Shown piece by piece: positions 52,113-58,460 of a stretch of DNA of 58,460 nucleotides. The notes under the pieces are model-generated. The model saw only the letters and a program-made list of their open reading frames with translations. It did not search any database and had not been told where the DNA came from. The position numbers were made by a program, and so were the translations under genes. How positions within the stretch are numbered: position 1 is the stretch's first letter; the number at the start of each line of letters is the position of its first letter. This DNA is from Lachnospiraceae bacterium (GTDB lineage: Bacteria; Bacillota; Clostridia; Lachnospirales; Lachnospiraceae): contig JAAWAV010000013.1 of the NCBI GenBank assembly GCA_022792335.1, positions 1 to 58,460 on the forward strand. The letters run 5' to 3'.

Positions 52113-52852
52113 AACAGATACACAGAAACAAACTTTTGGCTGTGATGGAACTGAAATGGAGGGCGCTTTGCTCCAAAAATTTTATCCTGATGCCTGTATT
52201 TGCCATTGGCTTTACCTTTCTTATGAAGCTGCTCTATAGTACTCTTGCGGACGGAGGGCTGACAGAAGGCGCCAGGGCGGCGGCCCTTAACTCCGGCGTG
52301 CTGATGAATATTTCCATGACGGGAATCTACGGTGTCTGCGGGGCTCTTGCGGAGGAGAAGGAAAAGCATACGCTTCGGGTTTTGATGACCTCTTCTGTGA
52401 ACGGACTGGAATTTTTCCTGGGAAGTGTAATTCCTGTTATGGGAATGCTGGTGGCTGTCAATGGGATTTTGGTGGCAGTGGCAGGCGCTCATATGAGTGC
52501 GGCACAGTGGGGCGTTTATCTTCTGGTTTCCCTTTTGTCGGCAGTAGCCAGCACCGTTATTGGTATGATTTTCGGAATTTTTTCCAAAAGTCAGATAAAC
52601 GCCAGTACAGTAACCCTTCCGGCAATCCTGGTCTTTATGTTAATTCCCACGCTTGCAGATTTCAGTGAAGTTCTGAAAAGGATTTCTGATTTTCTGTTTA
52701 CGGGAATTATGCAAAATGTCATTACCGTTATTGTCAAAGGAGAGGGTACGCCTTTTGGTATCACAGAAGTCCTGATTATCGTGGCGGAGACAGTCTTGGC
52801 TCTTGTCTGTTTCCTGGTGGCGTACAAAAAGAATGGATACGATCCTGACTAA
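52109..52852 (+). CDS. ABC-2 type transporter permease
   Basis: A 247-aa membrane protein with six hydrophobic segments: one near residue 25 (FILMPVFAIGFTFLMKLLYS), then pairs near 70-85, 105-135, 145-165, 175-190 and 220-240. EEKEKHTLRVLMTSSVNGLE is the usual ABC-2 loop that follows the second segment. ATGA overlap with the ATPase shows that they form one transporter. No nearby gene encodes an obvious substrate. Confidence 0.88.
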   Translation: MKQIHRNKLLAVMELKWRALCSKNFILMPVFAIGFTFLMKLLYSTLADGGLTEGARAAALNSGVLMNISMTGIYGVCGALAEEKEKHTLRVLMTSSVNGLEFFLGSVIPVMGMLVAVNGILVAVAGAHMSAAQWGVYLLVSLLSAVASTVIGMIFGIFSKSQINASTVTLPAILVFMLIPTLADFSEVLKRISDFLFTGIMQNVITVIVKGEGTPFGITEVLIIVAETVLALVCFLVAYKKNGYDPD

Positions 52853-52924
52853 AATGGAAATCGGACACTGGCCTTGTCGTCAGAAAAGAGCGGGTTGCAA
52901 TTTGTGAGAATTTTGTCAGAGGTC

Positions 52925-52953
52925 TTGCACAGTGGGCGAAAATAGGGTACAAT
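52925..52953 (+). promoter_or_regulatory. promoter of gpmI
   Basis: TTGCAC, 17 bases, TACAAT. A start near 52960 leaves a leader of about 75 bases. Confidence 0.6.
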
Positions 52954-53034
52954 TCAAAGTTGGAAGAGAATAGATATGGTATGCCATATGGAAAATGATA
53001 GTTTTATTTTAAGATGCCAAAAAGGAGAACGACA

Positions 53035-54576
53035 ATGAGTAAAAAACCTACAGTGCTGATGATTCTCGATGGTTACGGTCTCAATGAGAGGCACGACGGA
53101 AATGCCGTCTACGAGGCCAAAACTCCGGTCATGGATGAGCTGATGGCGAACTGCCCCTTTGTGAGGGGAAATGCCAGCGGCATGGCCGTGGGACTTCCGG
53201 AAGGGCAGATGGGAAACTCTGAGGTGGGTCATCTGAATATGGGTGCGGGACGCATTGTATATCAGGAGTTGACCAGGATTACCAAGGAGATCCAGGATGG
53301 AGATTTCTTTCAGAATGAGGCGTTCCGGGAAGCCGTGGAAAATTGCAAAAAGAAGAGTTCCTCTCTTCACCTTTACGGACTGGTGTCTGATGGCGGTGTC
53401 CACAGCCACAATACCCATATTTACGGGCTTTTGGAGCTGGCAAAGAGAGAGGGGCTTTCCAAAGTCTACGTCCACTGTTTCTTAGACGGCCGCGATACGC
53501 CCCCTACCTCCGGTAAGGAATACGTGGCACAACTGGTGGAGAAGATGAAAGAGATCGGCGTCGGTAAGGTGGCTTCTGTGAGCGGACGTTATTATGCCAT
53601 GGACCGGGATAACCGCTGGGACCGGGTGGAACTGGCTTATAAGGCTCTGACAAAAGGCGAGGGAAAGACTGCGGCTGATCCAGTGGATCTGATTCAGGCT
53701 TCCTATGACGAGGGGGTCAATGACGAGTTTGTGGTACCCACGGTGGTGGTCGAAAATGGCGCTCCTGTGGCGACCATTCAGGATGGAGACTCCGTTATTT
53801 TCTACAATTTCCGGCCTGATCGGGCAAGAGAGCTGACCAGAGTATTCTGTGCCGATGAATTTGACGGTTTTGACCGGGGCGATCGGGTAAAGACCACCTA
53901 CGTATGTTTTACAGAGTATGACGTGACCATTCCGAACAAGCTGGTGGCGTTCCATAAGGTAGAAATTACCAATACATTCGGAGAGTTTCTGGCGGCCCAT
54001 GGCATGACTCAGGCAAGGATTGCCGAGACGGAGAAATACGCTCATGTGACCTTTTTCTTCAACGGTGGTGTGGAAGAGCCCAACGCAGGCGAGGAGCGGA
54101 TTCTGGTCAAGTCTCCCAAAGTGGCGACTTATGACTTAAAGCCGGAGATGAGCGCTTATGAGGTCTGTGACAAGCTGGTGGAAGCCATCAAGTCAGGAAA
54201 ATATGATGTGATCATCATCAACTTTGCCAATCCGGACATGGTAGGACACACCGGCGTGGAAGCGGCGGCTATCCAGGCTGTGGAAGCGGTGGATGCTTGT
54301 GTGGGGAGAGCTGTAATGGCGGTCAAGGAAGTGGGAGGCCAGATGTTTATCTGTGCGGACCACGGAAATGCGGAACAGCTCGTTGACTATGCTCACGGCG
54401 GAAGCTTTACGGCCCATACGACCAATCCGGTGCCCTTTATTCTGGTAAATTACGACAGGGATTATACCCTGAGAGAGGGCGGCTGCCTGGCCGATATCGC
54501 CCCGACCCTGATTGAGATGATGGGAATGGAGCAACCGAAAGAAATGAGCGGAAAGTCGCTACTCATGAGGAAATGA
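53035..54576 (+). CDS. gpmI: 2,3-bisphosphoglycerate-independent phosphoglycerate mutase
   Basis: A 513-aa manganese enzyme of glycolysis. The alkaline-phosphatase-like domain shows TVLMILDGYGLNERHDGNAV (metal Asp) and GLPEGQMGNSEVGHLNMGAG (phosphoserine Ser). The inserted transferase domain (about 78-310) has GLVSDGGVHSHNTHIYGLLE, HCFLDGRDTPPTSG and SVSGRYYAMDRDNRWDRVEL. The last part has INFANPDMVGHTG and FICADHGNAEQ metal ligands. AAAAGGAGAACGACA precedes the ATG at 53035; an in-frame ATG 21 bases upstream is not needed. Complete. Confidence 0.96.
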   Translation: MSKKPTVLMILDGYGLNERHDGNAVYEAKTPVMDELMANCPFVRGNASGMAVGLPEGQMGNSEVGHLNMGAGRIVYQELTRITKEIQDGDFFQNEAFREAVENCKKKSSSLHLYGLVSDGGVHSHNTHIYGLLELAKREGLSKVYVHCFLDGRDTPPTSGKEYVAQLVEKMKEIGVGKVASVSGRYYAMDRDNRWDRVELAYKALTKGEGKTAADPVDLIQASYDEGVNDEFVVPTVVVENGAPVATIQDGDSVIFYNFRPDRARELTRVFCADEFDGFDRGDRVKTTYVCFTEYDVTIPNKLVAFHKVEITNTFGEFLAAHGMTQARIAETEKYAHVTFFFNGGVEEPNAGEERILVKSPKVATYDLKPEMSAYEVCDKLVEAIKSGKYDVIIINFANPDMVGHTGVEAAAIQAVEAVDACVGRAVMAVKEVGGQMFICADHGNAEQLVDYAHGGSFTAHTTNPVPFILVNYDRDYTLREGGCLADIAPTLIEMMGMEQPKEMSGKSLLMRK

Positions 54577-54660
54577 GAAAGAAAAGGGGATGTTAAAAAA
54601 TATAAACTGCTTTTTGAACCGTCCCCTGTTAAATAGACAGATAAAAAAGAAAAAAGATTT

Positions 54661-54694
54661 GTATCTCCAGCCGTAGTAGTGCGGCTGGAGATAC
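54661..54694 (-). terminator. terminator of the PfkB-family kinase gene
   Basis: GTATCTCCAGCCG (54661-54673) pairs perfectly with CGGCTGGAGATAC (54682-54694). On the minus strand a T-rich run (AAATCTTTTTTC) follows, so it mainly ends transcription of the kinase gene; gpmI transcripts converge on it. Confidence 0.8.
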
Positions 54695-54726
54695 GTTTAT
54701 GAAGCCCAGTTTGCTTCTCTGACGCA

Positions 54727-55665
54727 TCAAAGAGACACGATCGATACTTCCTTTACCAGTTCTTCCACCAAAGCTCCTACCGGCGGTTTGGTCCCCAGAG
54801 TGGTGCAGGCTCCCGCCGAGGCGGCAATCGAAAGCTTTGCACAGTCCACAAAGGGAATATCGCTGTCCAGACCATGAGCCAGGGCGGCTACCATGGCGTC
54901 TCCGGCTCCTACAGTGGAATGGGCCTGAACCTGGATTCCGTTTGCCCGAAAGCATTTGGCATCGTGGGTAACAAAAAGCGCGCCTTTTTGCCCGCGGGAA
55001 ATGGCGACTGTGTGAATCCCCCTGTGCAAAAGTTCCCGCCCAAGATCGGCAAGAGTCGCTTCGCTGGCTTCATCTCCAAGACCGAAATAATCTGAGATTT
55101 CATATGCGTTTGGCTTTACCAGATAAGGCTTTGCCTTGACAGCTTCGGCAAACAGTTCGCCAGAAGCGTCCACAAAAACAGTGGACTGACGTTTTTTTAA
55201 CTTTCTGGTAAAATAACCGTAGATCTCTTTATCCATCGTAGCGGGCACGCTCCCGGAAAATACAAAGATGGAAGAAGGGCCGGCCAAAGCGTCCAGAGTT
55301 TTGCCAAGTTTTTCAATATCTGCAGAGGTGACGGTGGGGCCCGGCTCGTTAAATTCCGTTACGAAACCGTCCTTTGTCACATCGACGACCTTCACATTGG
55401 TGCGCGTCTCCCCCTCAATCTTGACAAACTGATGCCGGATTTCCAATTGATTCAAAGCGTGTTCGATCATTCTTCCGGCACTTCCCCCCAGAAAGCCGGT
55501 CGCAATGGTTTCGCCGCCCAGAGCCTGGACAGTTTTGGAAACATTGATGCCTTTTCCTCCGGCATCCTGGATGACTTTGGTGACCCGGTGGATGGTGCCG
55601 CCCATGAAATTTTCCACATCCAGGGTCTTGTCAATGGCCGGATTCATCGTGACTGTAATAATCAT
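54727..55665 (-). CDS. 1-phosphofructokinase family hexose kinase (PfkB)
   Basis: A 312-aa PfkB/ribokinase-fold kinase: MIITVTMNPAIDKTLDVENF, GGKGINVSKTVQALGG (substrate-side signature), IFVFSGSVPATM, KPNAYEISDYFG and the catalytic VQAHSTVGAGDAMVAALAHG (GAGD, Asp as base). This build is shared by 1-phosphofructokinase (FruK) and tagatose-6-phosphate kinase (LacC), and sequence reading alone does not decide. No PTS or DeoR gene is adjacent. GGGAGGTAGGT precedes the ATG at 55665; an earlier in-frame start would lack a site. Confidence 0.88.
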   Translation of the reverse strand: MIITVTMNPAIDKTLDVENFMGGTIHRVTKVIQDAGGKGINVSKTVQALGGETIATGFLGGSAGRMIEHALNQLEIRHQFVKIEGETRTNVKVVDVTKDGFVTEFNEPGPTVTSADIEKLGKTLDALAGPSSIFVFSGSVPATMDKEIYGYFTRKLKKRQSTVFVDASGELFAEAVKAKPYLVKPNAYEISDYFGLGDEASEATLADLGRELLHRGIHTVAISRGQKGALFVTHDAKCFRANGIQVQAHSTVGAGDAMVAALAHGLDSDIPFVDCAKLSIAASAGACTTLGTKPPVGALVEELVKEVSIVSL

Positions 55666-55907
55666 ACCTACCTCCCAAGCTTGTCCCATAATTCTTTGTT
55701 TTTATTTTAACATATTTTACAAAAATGGGGAAGCAAAACTTCTTATTTTATGCATTTTTTAGAAAAGAGACTTTGGCGGTTTGTAGAAAAAAACAGAAAT
55801 AAGTCGGACGGAAATTTTAGAAAAAAACATCTGGACGAACCTGTCATTTTGTGAGAAAATAAGACAGAGTATGTATTGAATATTTATATTCTGAAAGGAG
55901 TCTTAAC

Positions 55908-56600
55908 ATGATTTATTCACATGAAGTAGAAAAAATGTGTACAGTAGCTCAGGGCGTGGCCCATGGCGCTGCTCCGATCCCTGAGGAGGCGAAATGGGTG
56001 CAGGCGAAAGACGTTGCCGACATTTCCGGACTGACCCATGGTGTGGGCTGGTGTGCTCCTCAGCAGGGTGCCTGCAAGCTGACCCTGAATGTCAAGGAGG
56101 GAATCATCCAGGAGGCTCTGGTAGAGACCATCGGATGTTCCGGTATGACCCATTCGGCGGCTATGGCTTCGGAAATTCTTCCTGGAAGAACTGTCCTGGA
56201 AGCGCTGAACACAGATCTGGTATGTGACGCGATCAATACGGCCATGAGAGAGCTCTTCCTTCAGATTGTATATGGCAGAAGCCAGAGTGCTTTTTCCGAG
56301 GACGGACTTCCCATCGGCGCCGGCCTGGAGGATCTCGGGAAAGGTCTCCGTTCTCAGGTAGGAACCATGTATGGTACGCTGAAGAAGGGCCCCCGTTATT
56401 TGGAAATGGCAGAGGGCTATGTGACCGGGATTGCTCTGGATAAGGACGATCAGATCATTGGCTATCAGTTCGTAAGCCTTGGAAAGATGACAGATTTTAT
56501 TAAGAAGGGTGACGATCCCAACACTGCATGGGAGAAGGCAAAAGGACAGTATGGCCGTGTGGCCGACGCGGTAAAGATCATTGACCCCAGACAGGAATAA
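55908..56600 (+). CDS. NifU_N-like iron-sulfur scaffold-type protein
   Basis: A 230-aa protein with a NifU/IscU-like N-terminal fold. Conserved elements are GLTHGVGWCAPQQGACKLTL, VETIGCSGMTHSAAMASEIL and GRTVLEALNTDLVCDAINTA. Cys in GWCAPQQG and in IGCSGMTH occupy positions that bind clusters in scaffolds. The second half is different from IscU: RSQSAFSEDGLPIGAGLEDL and YVTGIALDKDDQIIGYQFVS. The following gene encodes a GGGtGRT protein 61 bases away, and I know this pair as a recurring unit in clostridia. Its job is not established. AAAGGAG precedes the ATG. Confidence 0.82.
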   Translation: MIYSHEVEKMCTVAQGVAHGAAPIPEEAKWVQAKDVADISGLTHGVGWCAPQQGACKLTLNVKEGIIQEALVETIGCSGMTHSAAMASEILPGRTVLEALNTDLVCDAINTAMRELFLQIVYGRSQSAFSEDGLPIGAGLEDLGKGLRSQVGTMYGTLKKGPRYLEMAEGYVTGIALDKDDQIIGYQFVSLGKMTDFIKKGDDPNTAWEKAKGQYGRVADAVKIIDPRQE

Positions 56601-56661
56601 TCTCTATCCGGCACTGAAAGCAAAAGGATACATAAATTGAATTTAGGAGGAATCGTATAAA

Positions 56662-57672
56662 ATGGCTTTGTTTGAATCATATGAGAGAAGAGAAAAACAG
56701 ATTCTTGCTGTTTTAAAGGAATATGGAATTGGTTCTATCGAAGAGGCTGGTGAGATTACGAAAGCGGCCGGTCTGGATGTATACAAAATGGTAGAGGGGA
56801 TTCAGCCCATCTGCTTTGAGAATGCAAAATGGGCGTATACGGTAGGCGCGGCCATCGCGATTAAGAAAGGTTGCAGGAAGGCTGCGGAAGCTGCCGCGGC
56901 TATCGGCGAGGGACTTCAGGCATTCTGTATCCCCGGCTCTGTGGCAGATACCCGCAAGGTAGGCCTGGGACACGGCAATCTGGGAAAGATGCTTTTGGAA
57001 GAGGAGACGGAGTGCTTCTGTTTCTTGGCAGGCCATGAGTCTTTTGCGGCTGCAGAAGGCGCCATCGGTATTGCGGAGAAGGCCAACAAGGTTCGCCAGA
57101 AACCGCTTCGCGTGATTTTGAATGGTCTTGGCAAGGACGCGGCCCAGATTATTTCCAGAATCAATGGTTTTACATATGTTGAGACAGAGTACGATCCTTA
57201 TACCAACGAGGTGAAAGAAGCATTCCGCAAATCTTATTCCGAAGGCCTCCGCGCGAAGGTGAATTGCTATGGCGCGAACAGCGTGCCGGAGGGCGTAGCG
57301 ATTATGTGGAAAGAGAATGTAGATGTTTCTATTACCGGAAACTCCACAAATCCTACCAGATTCCAGCATCCCGTAGCGGGAACTTATAAGAAGGAAAGAA
57401 ACGAGGCCGGAAAGAAATACTTCTCCGTGGCTTCCGGCGGCGGAACCGGCCGTACCTTGCATCCGGATAACATGGCGGCGGGACCTGCTTCCTATGGTAT
57501 GACCGATACTCTGGGCAGAATGCATTCTGACGCTCAGTTCGCAGGTTCTTCTTCTGTACCTGCTCATGTAGAGATGATGGGCCTTATCGGCGCAGGCAAC
57601 AACCCCATGGTCGGTATGACTGTGGCTGTGGCTGTTTCCATCGAGGAAGCGGCGAAGGCTGGAAAGTTCTAA
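56662..57672 (+). CDS. GGGtGRT family protein (function unknown)
   Basis: A 336-aa soluble protein named for the motif it carries, FSVASGGGTGRTLHPDNMAA (about residues 253-272). Other striking parts are KAAGLDVYKMVEGIQPICFE, FCIPGSVADTRKVGLGHGNL, LAGHESFAAAEGAIGIAEKA and a hydrophobic Gly-rich end. The protein is rich in conserved G and H, like an enzyme with a nucleotide or metal cofactor, but no reaction is known to me. It is co-directional with the NifU-like gene and both precede a terminator, so they are co-transcribed. AGGAGGAATCGTATAA precedes the ATG. Confidence 0.88.
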   Translation: MALFESYERREKQILAVLKEYGIGSIEEAGEITKAAGLDVYKMVEGIQPICFENAKWAYTVGAAIAIKKGCRKAAEAAAAIGEGLQAFCIPGSVADTRKVGLGHGNLGKMLLEEETECFCFLAGHESFAAAEGAIGIAEKANKVRQKPLRVILNGLGKDAAQIISRINGFTYVETEYDPYTNEVKEAFRKSYSEGLRAKVNCYGANSVPEGVAIMWKENVDVSITGNSTNPTRFQHPVAGTYKKERNEAGKKYFSVASGGGTGRTLHPDNMAAGPASYGMTDTLGRMHSDAQFAGSSSVPAHVEMMGLIGAGNNPMVGMTVAVAVSIEEAAKAGKF

Positions 57673-57689
57673 GAAATGGTGTATTTTCA

Positions 57690-57731
57690 AGGGTTTCCGT
57701 TGACATGTGTCGGCGGAAACCCTAAATTTTT
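57690..57731 (+). terminator. terminator of the NifU-like/GGGtGRT unit
   Basis: AGGGTTTCCG (57690-57699) pairs perfectly with CGGAAACCCT (57714-57723), followed by AAATTTTTCC. Confidence 0.8.
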
Positions 57732-57810
57732 CCATATAATAGACAGATATTTGTGGGAAAAATGACGGAAGAAAAGAGATTTTTTCACGCCGGAACACGC
57801 TTTCGCTTAT

Positions 57811-57880
57811 AAAAAGCTGCAGCGGTACTAAGGGGTTTCCAGCAATCGTCGCTGGAAACGCCCAAGTACCGGCGCTTTTT
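57811..57880. terminator. large bidirectional terminator-like hairpin
   Basis: Nested arms span 70 bases: AAAAAGC with GCTTTTT at the base, GGTACT with AGTACC, and GGGTTTCCAGC with GCTGGAAACgCCC around a seven-base loop. Flanking A and T runs allow it to act in both directions. On the minus strand it would end the truncated LytTR gene. Confidence 0.7.
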
Positions 57881-57892
57881 AACAGTTCCGGC

Positions 57893-58330
57893 TTAGAAAT
57901 AATCTCTTTTCTTCCTGTTTTCAAGGTAATTCCTGTGGATACGGTAAAAGTTCGGGGGAAGCTGCTCCTGCAAGTCTTTCAATGCCCGCGAAAACTGTTT
58001 CCCCTCGTTCAGCATATGGAGAATGCAATCCCTATCCGTGGCCTGTATATAGATTACCGTGTTGGTATCCACAAACTGATTGCAAAGGTCAATCTTAATC
58101 ACCAGCACAGGGGACTTTTTGCTCACGCTTTCTGCCAGCAGCTTTTTGACATAATGGTAAGTCAGCGTGCTGATCTGAACGAGGAAAATTTCTTCCTCTA
58201 CCAGTTCATTCCACTCGTTGGAAAGGTGCATATGGTAAAGCCGCCACTGGCCTTTTTCCTTCCGGAAGCAAGCACATTTCCTGTCCCCATTGTATGGGAG
58301 TATCCGCGTCAAGGTAGGGTGCCTTATACC
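57893..58330 (-). pseudogene. LytTR-domain protein, truncated at both ends
   Basis: The C-terminal 60 residues are a LytTR DNA-binding domain: TVIYIQATDRDCILHMLNEG and LPPNFYRIHRNYLENRKK, where the family normally continues for about 15-20 more residues after RIHRNYLVN. Before this come LTYHYVKKLLAESVSKKSPV and VEEEIFLVQIS, perhaps part of a regulatory domain. On the upstream side the frame runs straight into the IS3-family element with no ribosome site; native sequence probably ends near 58330. An insertion has likely removed the promoter and start. The frame itself stays open to 58420. Confidence 0.55.
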
Positions 58331-58334
58331 CCAT

Positions 58335-58364
58335 TTGATAGACACATAGAACGAGTGGTATAAT
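58335..58364 (+). promoter_or_regulatory. promoter of the IS3-family transposase
   Basis: TTGATA, 18 bases, TATAAT, 27 bases before the transposase ATG. It probably overlaps the left inverted repeat of the element, which I place near 58330 without proof. Confidence 0.5.
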
Positions 58365-58391
58365 CTATCCAGAAAGTCAGGAGGAGAGAGC

Positions 58392-58460
58392 ATGGCACAG
58401 ACGTACAGTATTGAATTCAAGGAAGAAGCATGTAAGAGGGTGCAGTCAGGAGTACCAGCG
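58392..58460 (+). mobile_element. IS3-family insertion sequence, start of OrfA (cut by window edge)
   Basis: GGAGGAGAGAGC precedes ATG, and the product begins MAQTYSIEFKEEACKRVQSG, the N-terminus of IS3-family OrfA (transposase_8-type HTH). The remainder lies outside the window. OrfB, the DDE integrase, should follow in the -1 frame. Confidence 0.75.

Noticed and set aside
56713-57924. 403-codon minus ORF opposite the GGGtGRT gene
   Set aside because: Antisense shadow; the plus-strand gene has the family motif and a ribosome site.

Overview
The window looks like a chromosome segment of a low-to-mid GC clostridial Firmicute, most likely a Lachnospiraceae gut bacterium. Reasons: the replicative polymerase is of the PolC type; the translation block runs rimP-nusA-ylxR-ylxQ-infB-rbfA-nrnA-truB-ribF-rpsO-pnp; strong GGAGG-type ribosome sites precede most genes; and there are families typical of that group (DUF5688-like, GGGtGRT protein, AAA-ATPase/PD-(D/E)XK repeats, YczE-like membrane protein).

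Layout. 1-4400 is AT-rich accessory DNA: two TetR regulators, one with two small membrane ORFs and one with an FtsX-type ABC exporter, plus scars of mobile DNA (a Cys-rich KTR remnant with a nonsense codon). 4665-6387 is an AraC regulator with an EamA exporter. 6500-9650 is a graveyard: truncated DUF3795, SnoaL-like, P-loop kinase, methyltransferase and DUF4180 genes around an intact GNAT and alpha/beta hydrolase. 9650-14000 holds a possible structured RNA, a cytosolic hybrid histidine kinase and two more gene remnants. 14000-24200 holds a methyltransferase-like membrane protein, a CAT-like acetyltransferase, polC, a CsoR-like regulator, three tRNAs, a GH36 alpha-galactosidase and a membrane protein.

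24300-36030 is the translation/RNA-metabolism core, with genes packed or overlapping: ribosome maturation (RimP, RbfA), transcription elongation (NusA), initiation (IF2), pseudouridylation (TruB), FAD synthesis (RibF), S15 and the RNA-degrading enzymes NrnA and PNPase. A long, nearly self-complementary leader precedes pnp. 36094-39919 has a DUF5688-like gene, tRNA-Arg, an SH3b surface protein and queA. 39916-45578 is a second graveyard: an AAA-ATPase with N-terminal and internal deletions, then a large SF1 helicase carrying in-frame stops and three frameshifts.

45621-48845 encodes an intact fusion of an EndoQ-like PHP nuclease with a UvrD-type helicase. 48994-52852 is an agr-like two-component system next to an ABC-2 exporter; two direct repeats upstream of the exporter look like a LytTR operator. 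53035-57672 has gpmI, a PfkB-family sugar-phosphate kinase and a NifU-like/GGGtGRT pair of unknown function. The right edge is an IS3-family element that appears to truncate a LytTR gene.

No CRISPR array, rRNA, phage or replication origin was seen. Gene family calls come from reading the translated sequences; no database search was run.
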